NCBI GenBank assembly: GCA_012295275.1
Contig: CM022675.1
Location: forward strand, 14,190,463-14,254,462
Direction of reading: 5' to 3'
Length of the DNA stretch: 64,000 bases
Origin: Chrysomallon squamiferum
Taxonomy: Eukaryota; Mollusca; Gastropoda; Neomphalida; Peltospiridae
Below are positions 1 through 11,401 of the stretch, piece by piece. The stretch's first letter is position 1, and each line of letters opens with the position of its first letter. Both the position numbers and the translations under genes were made by a program. The notes beneath the pieces are model-generated. The model did no database searches. It worked only from the letters and a program-made list of their open reading frames with translations, and was not told where the DNA came from.

Positions 1-650
1 AATAATAAAAACAATAGTAATAACAATAATGCTACATGTTTTAATTTTATTCCATTCGTGTCTTTTATTTATTTATTATTATTATTGCTGTTGTTGTTGT
101 TAGTCTTATTATTATTTTGTTGAAGTTGTTGAAGATGATGATACTGTCGTCGTTGTTTGTAGTTAGGTTAGCTGTACTGGTATCAAAAGTCAGTTTCTTT
201 ATTATTATTATAATTATTATCGACATATTCATCTTTATATAATTCTTTATTTTTCTGTCTGTATAACTATTTCCATTATCGTCTGTTTCACGTTTTTCTT
301 CTTAACTGGCAGACGTCATTCGTCACAACTGTAAATCGATCTTTTATTTGTGGATTTATATTGTTAATGCTGTCCGCAAAAATTCTTTCGTTATCCAATT
401 AGCTGTAATTGAACGAATTTATTTTTTAAAAAGTATTTGTTCAGCTTCTGGTAAAAGATAATGATCTGTTATTAATAATAACGAGAGAACTTAATATTAT
501 CAAATAATTCAACCTTCTCACTAGTCTCGTACTATTCTAATAATTTTAACTTCAGTGCAGTATTTTTGGTTTTTGGGACATGTATTATTGTATTATTAAA
601 TTATGTTTATAACAGGAAATACTGTCGGAAGTTAGCCTACAGTTTGTTTC

Positions 651-653
<3 letters not shown>

Positions 654-746
<93 letters not shown>
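654..746. repeat. (GA)n microsatellite
   Basis: A nearly perfect dinucleotide GA tract of about 93 bp. Apparent open frames across it on either strand, poly-Arg-Glu or poly-Ser-Leu, are artefacts of the repeat. Confidence 0.97.
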
Positions 747-748
<2 letters not shown>

Positions 749-1172
749 TAAACTTTTTAACGAGCAAGCTTAATCGTCAAAGCTCAGATAACGTTATCTG
801 TTCGTTAATTAATGAAAACCGAGATGCTGTTCAGTGCATTATTGAAGTTCTCACGTTCTGCGTATTTTCGTAGACATAATAACTTTGTCTCCGAAAACAA
901 GCTGCGAGAAATAATGAATCATTAAATACTGCAAATAAGGCTTAGGCTTAACCTGTGACATGAATTATAAAAAAAAGAGTAAATTACATATTTCTGTAAA
1001 GAATTAATCGGCTTTAATTCACGAAGGGGTCAACAAATGGTAATTAATACAGGAAGATCTCCGAATTTTCTCCCCTGGTTTATTAAGATTGATGTTTAAG
1101 CCGTACGTGCTTACTATAATAATAATAAACAAAAAAAGTAAAATAATAATAATAATAAAATAAATAAATTTA

Positions 1173-1173
1173 A

Positions 1174-1232
<59 letters not shown>
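1173..1232. repeat. (AAT)n microsatellite
   Basis: A perfect or near-perfect AAT trinucleotide tract. The same repeat recurs around 4119-4183, 4997-5060 (as TTA), 32505-32553, 45011-45066, 50587-50624 and 57936-57992. Confidence 0.95.
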
Positions 1233-1233
<1 letters not shown>

Positions 1234-1753
1234 CCTCATATCTGCATATTTAAAGATAAAAAAGGAAAACAAAATAATAATAATAAGATTCACTATAACC
1301 TTTCTAATGCATAAGAAAACAACAGGATTATAACTGTCATAGTGGTATAATCTAATGTAATCATTAAAAAGAAAAAGATCAGCTGTACATATTTCTCTTT
1401 TTATTATTATTTTTGTATTATTCAGTCATCCACCAAATTAATTTCATATAAATAATAGACATTGGATGTTGTATGGATGTGTCACTATTTAGCAATCATT
1501 CATTCACTCTGCCTCAAAAATGTATGTATATAACAAAACAACCTATAATAAATTATTATCTCCAAGTAAATTATTATGATCAATTTTGATTTAAATAGGA
1601 AGAATTTAGATATTTAAAATAATTTCCAAATGTCACCCCTCTTTCTTTCCCACAGTTTCAAGGAAACACTTAATAAAAATGATATTTACAGAAATGGTTA
1701 GTTCCTCAAGGCAATTATAACCATTATTAAAACAAAAGTCTTAAAAACCATCT

Positions 1754-4119
1754 TCACAATTCATCATTTTTGTTTTCCTTTTGAAACAAACCCACAGGAC
1801 ATGATACTCCAACACCTTTGAGTGCACAATAACCATGGGGATTTTTGTGTAAATACTGTTGATGATAATCTTCTGCATAATAAAATTCTTTTGCTGGAAG
1901 AATTTCAGTAGTTATTGTGGAATGTCCTTTCTTAGTTAATAGTTCTTGGAATTTGTCTCTGGACTTTTCTGCCAGTTCTTTTTGTTCTTCGTCATAATAA
2001 TAAATTCCTGATCGATACTGTGTACCTCTGTCATTTCCCTGCCTCATCCCTTGAGTAGGGTCATGATTTTCCCAGAAAACCTTGAAACAAAAACAACAAC
2101 AACAGTAACAATAGCACTAACAATAATAGCATTAATAACTAACAACAATAATATTAAGAGAAATAACAAAAATAATGATAAAAATGATAATGATAACAAT
2201 AATAACGACCAACATTATCACAGATATTTGTCTGGCTGTCTAGGAAAACCAGTCACTTGGTCAACATTTTTCATTTCCTGTTTTTCCCATTACTGAATTC
2301 TACAGATCATTCCCAATTAAAAATACTTTTATTTATTTAAACATTCCATTTTCAATAAAGATGTGACATTTTGAAGATGAAACTAAGCAAAAAGCATAAA
2401 TTGAGAAAAACACATTAATTTTTAATGATTGTTAGGTCAAATAAAACAGTTCTTATTTGGTGCTCACCCTATTCAATTTTTCCGGGTTTTTAATTTAATT
2501 TTTTTATTTTGTATGTAGAATGATGGTATGCAGGAAGAATACCACAGAAACGTTCCAGCTAGAAACTGCAAAGTTACTTTCCTACTTGCTTGTAGTAATT
2601 AGTCAGTGCCTGATAATGGTCAGACAGAAAACAAATGGTGACTATATTAATGCTCAGGTCATCTTAACAGTATTACAGGCCCCTGGGCAAAACAATGCAG
2701 TGGGCCTACAACACAGACAACTATGAAAAATGTATTTACACCAAGCCAGAGCATGCACGGATTGCATGGGTCACTAGACCATTCAGTCCCCTAGGCAAAT
2801 ACCCTGTGTACCCATCAGCACTCTCGTTATCTTGCTAAGACTCCAACATCTTCTAACAGGGTTTTCTGGCCACCAAGACATATAATTCAGGATTTAATTA
2901 AATACATATTTAACAGTTATATACAGATTCTGAAAATAACTGGTTCTGTGGTCAGTTAAATACATATAAAAACCTTTAAACAGAAAAAAGATTCACAAAA
3001 ATAATTTAGAAATTGAAGTAGATTTTAAAAAATACCATTTATGGTTTTGTATTTGATGTTAGTAAGCAGCCCACAGGTTCATCAGGAGAATACAAATTTT
3101 TTATTATTATTATCATTATTATGTTATCAAGCTAGCTGTTAATTATCTTTTTTTAAATGTAACTCATTTATTTTAACCACAATTTTAACATTATGTTTAC
3201 ATTTATTTTAGTCTTTATGTCCATGTCTTTTTATATTTTAGTTTTATTAATTTACGTGTTAAAGCAGCATTGAACTTACTTAGTATGGAAAAGATGCTAT
3301 ATATAGATATATATATAGAGAGAGAGAGAGAGAGAAATACATCAAATATTAATATTGTCATATATTTTTGAAATCCTCAGTATTGTATTTATTTACTGAT
3401 ACAAGTGAATGATGGCATGTCACTTTTGTGATTGAGTAAAACACAAACTAATAAAGCAATTTTCAACTTATAAATAATAATAACAAAAACAATTTTTTAC
3501 TTGTAAAAGATTTGCATAAGATGTCTTCTGTGGGTCAAAAACAACTCTGACCACTTCACTGTGACCAGTTTGACCTGAGCAAACTTCATCATACAGTGGA
3601 TTCTTTGTAAATCCTGCTGTATACCCAACCTAAACAGGAAAAAAGGGAGGTAACTCGAAAGCTTAATAACTGATCAATAGAATTATCTGTCATTTCCAAG
3701 GAAACCTAGTAAAGTTTCCGTAACATATTAAAAAAATGACAAAAAATAGTTACTATTCTAATATTTAAACTAATTTTTTTAAAGTAAACTGATTAAATAA
3801 ATAAAAAGATGATTTAATGAGTAAAAACTGTTCTTTCTAAATATAATGTGTAATATCTCTCTTCAGTTTTAATATTATAAAATAACTATTAATAATAATA
3901 ATAAAAGTTGTTAAGATGTAATTCAATTCTTATTTGATTTGTGTGCACTAACCTGAGTTGAAAAAACACCAGTCTGTTGCCAGAATTTTCTTTCAGCTCC
4001 CCAAAAACATCCCATTCCTATAAAAAAAAAAAAAAATACTACTAATAATAATAATAAAATTAAAAATAATAAAATAAATAAATAAATAAATAAATAATAT
4101 AAATATAAATATAAATATA

Positions 4120-4183
<64 letters not shown>

Positions 4184-4994
4184 GAAATAAAATAAAATAA
4201 AATAAATATATGTATGTAATTGAATAAACTCATTTTAACTGATGGTATGTATTTTGAAGTAAATAAATAAAAACCTACAACTTACATGTTCTAAATTTTT
4301 AAATGTTAAAAGTGTTCTACATATCATAATTCAGCTTATTTGGTAAATGAACTGAGTAAATTTTATTTTCAGGTAAGTTATTAAATCTTTCAGAATCTTT
4401 CATATAAGAACAGAGCATTCTTCTGTTTTGTTTATTTCTTTAATACATCAGTTATTTTATCATTTTGTTTAAAATTTATTTCAGTAATTAGGTGTATTTT
4501 TTAATTTTATTTAATTTAATTTTAATTTTTATTATTATTATTAGAATTTTTTATTTTTTTGTTATTTTTGTTTTTTGAGGAATTTTTATCATATTATTAG
4601 TAAATTTTTTATTTTAAATTACAGGTAAAAATACACTGCAATTATTGCATTTCACTTAAGAATAATTAGCAATAAATATTTGGGAAATATCTTCTTAGCT
4701 TAGATAAATGATTTTTGATGATAATCATACCAAACATTGCTAACTTCATATTGTCAGGAAATGGTGGAATTGTTGGGTTCCCATTGGCTGCATGGTGACT
4801 GTTTACCTTCATTTTGGTATCTCTACCTGAAATAAAAATAATTTCAGAAACATGGATGTTTTGAGATTTTTTGTAAATGAATGTATTAGTGCAGCTGTTG
4901 GATGTTTTTTACTGCCTTTTTAATTACTTTTTAAATTATTTTTTAAATTTATTTATATATTTTTTTATTGTTTATTTTTTTGTTGTTGTTGTTC

Positions 4995-5061
<67 letters not shown>

Positions 5062-5743
5062 TTTGTTTTGGTTTCTTTGCATATGTGTTTATGATACAAC
5101 TGGACATATTCATTTATGGACTTCCTTTTCCAATTCAATTTGAAATGAATCTTAATACCTCATTAACCCTGGCCATTATTAAGATATTTCATTAATTAAC
5201 ATCACAGATCATCAAACAAATCGGGGATTTATCTTGAAAACCACAAATCAAACAGCACTAAGATTATTAACTGCAACAAAATATTTATTATGTTGCCATC
5301 TCAGACAGTATCACAAGATTTTTGAGATATATGGCTGTAAGTCACAGATCAGTTTATTGGAAGAAAATGATAACAACAGATCATGATAATATATTCATCC
5401 TCAGAAAAAATTGTAATCATTTCCTTCCAAAACTTTATTATTTTATTTACCTCACATGCATAAAATTAAAAAAAAAAATTACACATAAAATTATAAACGT
5501 ATATACTTTAATGTGATGTCCAAAAATAACATGGAAAAAAAGTTCCTGTCCTTGTAATTTTCAATTAAGAAGGTAATTACTGAAACAGTAACAAACATTA
5601 ATTTCTTACCAGGTAAAGCATCTTTTTCATCTGGTAAAATAATTTTTGATCCATAATCCCCCATCACAAACATACCTCCTCGAAGAAGACACTGTCTGAC
5701 AAGGTTGATAGCTAGGAAAATATGTGCTGACTTTTTTACAATC
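1754..5743 (-). CDS. MSRA: Peptide-methionine (S)-S-oxide reductase MsrA
   Basis: Reduces methionine-S-sulfoxide in proteins, a repair enzyme of cytosol and mitochondria. Five exons (minus): 5743-5610, 4826-4731, 4017-3953, 3629-3501 and 2080-1754 with the stop. From the ATG at 5673 they give 226 aa in frame. The catalytic motif GCFWG has Cys57. [16 protein letters not shown] and [11 protein letters not shown] are family signatures. Cys203 and Cys212 near the C-terminus (GYC, GVSCPVG) are the likely recycling cysteines. Upstream of the ATG the exon stays open in frame to an acceptor at 5743, ending in an Arg/Leu-rich stretch ([10 protein letters not shown]) that could be part of a mitochondrial presequence. 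A further 5' exon is therefore likely but was not found. The downstream start MFVMGDYG resembles the internal MGN start of the human protein. Identification is secure; the N-terminus is not. Confidence 0.94.
4119..4183. repeat. (AAT)n microsatellite in MSRA intron
   Basis: An AAT tract in the intron between the exons ending at 4731 and starting at 4017. It is preceded by (AAAT)n and (AAATAT)n runs from about 4076. Confidence 0.93.
4997..5060. repeat. (TTA)n microsatellite in MSRA first mapped intron
   Basis: A TTA trinucleotide tract of about 64 bp. The poly-Leu open frame across it is not a gene. Confidence 0.95.
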
Positions 5744-6921
5744 CTAAGAAAAATATATACATGTACATATATATATATTTTACATTACAGTGAGAAGTGA
5801 GTTTTCAAAACAAACTATTAATAATGCAAACAAAATCAAATAATCAAAACCCCCCTTCAAAAAAATCCAACAACAAAATAATTCTGTAGCTAGGAAATTT
5901 TCAAAAAAATTATAATAATTAAAAAATTAATAAAATCAAATCAATATCAGCCTCTTCAGTTGTATAGATACAAGACAATTTATCTGGCTCTTGAAGTGTA
6001 TTAATTTGTTTCCGTTAAAATATTATTCTTTACTTTTTCATTTTTAGTTTTTTAAATGCATACAGACACACACACTCATATTAAACCATGGTCCAGCCAT
6101 TGAAAAATCCAAAAATCCAGAACAGCTCTGATCCAAAGGTTGCTAATAAAATAATTATTAGTTTATTTCTTTTCTTAACTACTTATTTTGAATATATCTC
6201 TGTGTGCGTGTGTGTATGTGTTTCAGTAAAATAAAGAATATCTCCTTTCTAAATTTTTTAGATTGGTGCAGAAACACAGGTTTTTAATTTTTAATTTGCA
6301 ATCTTACTATAGCTCGTTCTCGTTTTTTCAGTATTACCAATGATTGACTTTTATTACACTGGTAAATCCGAATATAATGTATTTATGTAAGATAGGATTG
6401 TTGTATGCATTATATAGCTGAGTAATGAGAGAGTGACATTTATATAAACCGTGTCGTCGTAGCATTTTCAGTTCAATCGTATGTTAAAATCTGAAATCTG
6501 GAATACACTTTGGCAGTACTTGCTGTAAAAAAATGTATCCGTTTACTTAAAATGCTTGTTTACCATTTAAAGTAGTGGACAGATTGGGGAGACAAATACA
6601 TACCTAGGTCATGAACAAACTTACATAATACAAAGTTGCCTGTCAAACCCGAATGGACATAATTTAGGAATAGAATTACAAGAACCACAGATCACAATTT
6701 TGACACCTCAAACAAGGGGACATTATTTCATCCCAGATGTTACAACCCAGTCTTTAATGCCTTTTGTAACTCCCCAACATAAATTATAAATTTTTCGCCA
6801 CTACATTGTATTAATTACAACGTCAAAATAACAGCAACTGAAGTTGTAATAGCAGTAGTCGTAACAGTAGTAATGATGATAATTATAATGAATCAAACAG
6901 CAAATCACCAAACGTCCAACA

Positions 6922-7450
6922 TACAGTGGAACCTCGTATTACGAACTTAATTCGTTCCAGAGCTCGGTTTGTAAACCGAATCGATGTCAGACACACGAAC
7001 GCCACTCTCATGTTTTATAATTATTTTTTTCTTAACGTACATTGTGATACGTCTATACTTTCCACCAGCATTATCGCTTTTACATTTTGTTTTTGGGGGC
7101 GCCATATTGGATAGGGTGTAATAAAACATATACACATAAAAGCAGCAACACTAAAACATGCGAGCGCACAATCTCAGTTCAAAAGCTATTGAGATGCAAC
7201 TGTGTATCAAAGACTAAAGGTTCTAATTCATCATATAGGCTATAACTGCTATAGGGCATGCCTATAAACCTTACTTTGACCTTGGTTTTGACGTAAGCAT
7301 CTATTCTTACCTTTACTAGATGTTGACGTCAAAAGAAAGCTTGTCATGGCGCGTCGCTGTAGTTCGGAACTCTGAACGTTATTCGTAAACTAAGAACAAA
7401 ATTGCACAAGATTACGATTCGAGGCCTTCGTAGCCCGAGGTTCCACTGTA
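6922..7450. mobile_element. Non-autonomous pogo/Tigger-type (Tc1/mariner) transposon
   Basis: Terminal inverted repeats CAGTGGAACCTCG at 6924-6936 and CGAGGTTCCACTG at 7436-7448 are perfect complements. Each is flanked by TA, the target duplication expected of Tc1/mariner elements. Inside, on the minus strand, lies a remnant of the transposase start (7105-6947). At about 525 bp it is far shorter than a full pogo/Tigger element, so it is an internal-deletion derivative that cannot move on its own. Confidence 0.88.
6947..7105 (-). pseudogene. Tigger/pogo transposase N-terminal remnant
   Basis: From the ATG at 7105 the minus strand reads MAPPKTKCKSDNAGG, and later IIIKHESGVRVSDI. This has the layout of the N-terminal helix-turn-helix (CENP-B-like) region of Tigger transposases, where a Lys-rich leader precedes a KHESG.RVSDIA-type motif. 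The frame then stops at the element's edge and the DDE catalytic domain is missing altogether. It is a deletion derivative, not a gene. Family assignment is from motif memory and was not searched. Confidence 0.72.
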
Positions 7451-7760
7451 TAAAATTATTTAGTCTCAGTTCCTCTATAGCTGTTAGAAAAGCACTGAAG
7501 TCTAACTATTTTGTAATCAAAGTACTAATCAATCAACAGTAAAAAAATGCAATCGTAATCTGTCCATTAAGATGATGCGGCTTTTTGTTTTGTTTTGTTT
7601 TTTTCATTTTTTTTAATTCATTTATATTTAGATCACTAATAATTTTCCTTTCTGGCTCACTTATTAACGAGGTGGAAATGACTACAGATAGTGTAAACAT
7701 TCGGTATTTCGTTTCCGCCTCAAATTGTTATCTTTTTCGATAATTTTACAAATACAAATT

Positions 7761-10700
7761 ATGGCATTAACTGAGAAATTTACGGGGAAGTTAACAGAAG
7801 CTCTTGTTATTGCTCGAACGAGAGCTCACGATTTAGAGAGTGTTCGAAAGTTAAATTGTTGGTAGGTTTTTATATTGCCAGATTAAATTACATAGTGACA
7901 GTCAATGTGACCAACTTGAACTTGATTATTGATAACTTCAGACTTCATAAGTTTAGTGTAATCTGAGTAATGAATGCTGAACGCTAGTTAATTATTTTAA
8001 TAATATATGTTTAGACTTTAATAACCCAAAAGTTAAATTCATAACAAGTAATTAAAATATTTTGAAGATTACTTTTAATATAATTGTTTCATACGAAAAA
8101 TAGAGAATTAAAAGAAATTATTTAATTAATTTGTATGCAAGTTGAAGTACCACTCGTCCAGTGTTAATGTTAAAACTCAAGAATTAGAATACGATTAAAA
8201 TTTAATTGATTTACTAAATTATGAATTACTGTGATTTGATTTACATCATAGAGCAAAATTCAGCATAATATTTAATAACTTAAGGAGAAGTACTAAGTCA
8301 AAATAGATGATAATTGATATACTGTTAATGTGTTATACATAACTACGGAGTAGGCATAAAATAATAATTTTCTTTCAGGAAGATTATTTGGATATGAATA
8401 TATATATATATATATATATTGGGTTTTTTAATGTTTTTTGTAGGGCATCAAATATTAAAGATATCAGTATTGTGAAAGAAATGCCAAATCTTGAAGTATG
8501 CAGTTTAAGGTAGGTATTGATATTTTTATTTAGTTTTATTATTAATATTTTATTTGAAAATTATTTATGTTTATGTACCAGAATTTAATTATTTCTTGAA
8601 ATTTGTCTTTTTCTGTCAGTTATTATTATTGTTGTTGTTATTTTTAAATGGAAGCTTACATATTGGAAATCATTTACCACAGCCTGTGTTAAATTTGGTA
8701 TAAGTAGGTTGGATTTGGTATAACCAAATGGAGTACTGAACAATTTACAGGGCCCTAAATGCTTATCACTGTGCTGCATTCTTTGTTAATATTTACTAAA
8801 CACTAATTAAATATTACAAAAAACAAAACAAAAAATAACATTAAATAATTAAATATTTCTTCTTCTTATTATTATTATTATTTTTTTTTTTTTTCACAGT
8901 GTTAACAATGTTACCAGTCTTGAACATTTTGCTCACTGTCAAAATTTACAAGAACTGTATGTTCGAAAAAATAACATCGAAAATCTCAGAGATATTCATT
9001 ACTTAAAAAATCTTCCACGACTCAGAAGTTTATGGCTAGCAGATAATCCATGTGCAAATACTGAAAATTACAGACTGACAGTATTACGGACACTGCCAAA
9101 TTTACAGAAGTTAGATAACATAGGTGAGAATAACAAAACTTTTATTTTTTTAATTAATTTTTTTTTTCTTCTTCTTCTTCTTCTTCTTCTTTTTCTTCTT
9201 ATTATTATTACTGTTATAAAGTTAAGAATACAAATATATGTGTGTGGCTGTGATATGGGTGTGTTTCCCTCTCTGACAGCCTGCCTATCTTTCTTCATAT
9301 CTACAACTGCATTTTTCTATTAACTGATTATTTTACTTATCCTTACAAACAAAATAAATAAATACATAATGTCTCTTATGGTTATATTTCTTTCAGCTGT
9401 TACTGAAGAAGAGGTTAACGAAGCACTGGAGAAAGGTGATGAAATTCAACCACCTGAACTGTCTGCCTCTGTCACAGAGCCTGCGAGGATGCTGGCACCA
9501 TTGCTAGCAGAGGCTCAAGATGTGAATGGGGCTGACGATGAGGAAACCGAGCAAAGAGTGGAAGAGGAAAACAAACAGAAACAACACGAAGCTGTCATGC
9601 TCAGCATGGAGGAAACCAAGTATGGAGTTATTTTACTTCTTTGTTTCTTTGCATTGAATGAAAGTTAAAATTTTTAAATATAATATTTATTTTGTTTTGT
9701 TTATTACCTTGTTTTGTCTTCTGTACAATATTTGCCTTTTGGTATTACTTTTAATATTTATAAAATACTTTGTTTCTTTTTCAGAATGTAAACAGGTTTT
9801 TAATTTGTAGTTATTTTGGTTAGAATATATGTATCACATGTAGAAATAATTAAATTAATTTATGTTTTTGTCCAACTAGATATTTAAAAAAAAAATTGAA
9901 TATCAGTTGCATCTTAGTACAGTTGTCTTTTTGTTGTATATTTGAAAGTTTTAGTGATATGTATTTTTTTCATCTTTCATTTCAGTGTTGTGAAATGTTA
10001 TTAATTGATATTTATTTACATTAAAACTGCCTTAAAATTTCAGTCGCGTTAGAGAACAGCTGGGTTTGAAACCAATCCCTGTAGAGAAAATCAGCACAGC
10101 GAAATCAATGCCAACACATGCAACGAAAGCAAGAGTAAGCTTCAAACTGAGATTAAATACTCTATTATTAATATTAATCATGATTATACTATTACTTGTT
10201 TAGTTGTTTTTTAATTTAAGAAAAGCTGGGATTTTCACCATTTTTCAAAATCTATATATAATGAAGTCAGTATAATGTTCATATGTTTAAGATTCTGAAG
10301 ATAAATAGACATTTTGAAGAAATGGAAAAAATTAAAAGCTGGTAAAGAATATTCATATAGACTGGGATTCTGCAGAATTAACCAATGACAATAGGCCCAT
10401 AAAGGCATTTACCTGTAAATGTCACACATTATGTATATTCTTGCACCTTAACCATGATAAAAGTCATATGTAATGCTGCATATTTAACTGAAAAAGAACT
10501 AACTGTTAAAAATTACCGTATATACTTGTGTACAAGGCGACCGTATGTATAAGTTGATGTGTATTTTAAGACCAAAAATTGCATCATTTTAGGTATTACT
10601 TGTGTATAAGTCAGCTGTAGATTCCAGGCACCGTCACTATTTTTAGACCAGTGTGACAGTGCCATGAAGGCCTACATTGTATGCCTACTGTAACATAACT

Positions 10701-11401
10701 TGCACGAGCTGTAACTTGCACGAACATACCAATATAACGTAAATGCATGTATTACACGAGCTATAGCCTAAATCATTGCAAGACGCCGTAAGGCATAACA
10801 CCGTACTGACTGTTTTCTCGCTTTAAAATGTATTTTTATGTCATTAAACGGAAGAATATCATGTTTTACATTCATATTTGTGTTTTGTTATTTAATTTTT
10901 CAAAAATTTATATACGATAAAATTATATTTTTGAAAAGCTAAAAGACCGCAATTATTTTAGATGCATCCTGTAGCAAAAAATAGTCAAAATGGCGATTCT
11001 TCAGCAACAGCTACAAAAGCATTACCTATGTATAAGTCGACCCCCAAAATATTACCTTAATATAGTCTCCCAAAAATTAGACTTATACACAAGTATATAT
11101 GGTAATTGGCTATAATTGAGGCACACACTGTATCTCTCTCCTCACATCTCTTTACCTATCCAGCTGTCCATCTGTATGTCTGTCTTTCTCTTCACCACTT
11201 TACCTATCTATCTGCTTGTCTGTCTTTCTGTATACTTTAATCTATAATCCACACATAAATTATTATGAATATGTAACTTTTTTGTTGTTTCAGAATGTTC
11301 ATATTCTTCATGCGACACTTCTGCTTATCAAAGAACTAGATCAGGCTAGTTTAGAAATTGTGGAGACAGCAGTGAGAAAGAGACTTGAGAGTCTGATGTA
11401 G
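7761..11401 (+). CDS. CFAP410: Cilia and flagella associated protein 410 (LRR protein)
   Basis: Human CFAP410 (C21orf2) is a ciliary basal-body protein that works with NEK1 and is linked to retinal and skeletal ciliopathies. Exons: 7761-7861, 8444-8509, 8900-9123, 9397-9619, 10044-10134 and 11294-11401, giving 270 aa. The N-terminus carries the conserved block [10 protein letters not shown]. Leucine-rich repeats follow ([33 protein letters not shown]), then an LRR cap ([17 protein letters not shown]) and [16 protein letters not shown]. An acidic, low-complexity middle leads to the conserved C-terminal helix ([22 protein letters not shown]). Human order and spacing match throughout. All donors are GT. 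A poly(A) signal may lie at 12302-12307. Confidence 0.95.
10511..11107. mobile_element. MITE with 22-bp inverted repeats in CFAP410 intron 5
   Basis: The left end AATTACCGTATATACTTGTG (from 10511) is complementary, with one mismatch, to the right end at 11086-11107. AATT stands at both outer edges and could be the target duplication or part of the repeat. Just inside each end are GTATAAGTCGACC-like sequences. There is no transposase frame. Length is about 590 bp. The superfamily is not clear from the ends. Confidence 0.78.

Larger units (their letters stand above)
1..1753. other. Intergenic region left of MSRA
   Basis: No gene recognised. The stretch is AT-rich with (GA)n at 654-746 and (AAT)n around 1173-1232. 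The last 350 bp or so are probably the MSRA 3' UTR, which lies on the minus strand. A possible AATAAA signal (complement of TTTATT) is at 1400-1405, but in DNA this AT-rich such hexamers occur often by chance. Confidence 0.5.
5744..7760. promoter_or_regulatory. Divergent MSRA/CFAP410 spacer, promoter region
   Basis: The two genes point away from each other here, so this spacer must hold the CFAP410 promoter and probably the MSRA promoter plus its missing first exon. It also contains a 525-bp TIR element at 6924-7448. The 310 bp just before the CFAP410 start codon (7450-7760) contain no recognisable core motif. The assignment rests on gene orientation alone. Confidence 0.5.

Noticed and set aside
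566-767. Open frames across the first GA tract (poly-Arg-Glu, poly-Ser-Leu)
   Set aside because: Pure microsatellite translation, with no splice or family support.
2640-2880. Relatively GC-rich stretch (CCCCTGGGCAAA, CCCCTAGGCAAA) in MSRA last intron, possibly a SINE or old transposon
   Set aside because: No Pol III boxes, no poly-A tail and no inverted ends identified.
6426-6530. Possible mitochondrial-presequence first exon of MSRA (minus strand, MLRRHGLYK...)
   Set aside because: The sequence is attractive (basic, Arg-rich), but no donor gives the phase needed to join the exon starting at 5743.
7450-7760. RFX X-box for the ciliary gene CFAP410
   Set aside because: Only half-site-like GTTTCC found; no acceptable 13-14 bp palindrome.
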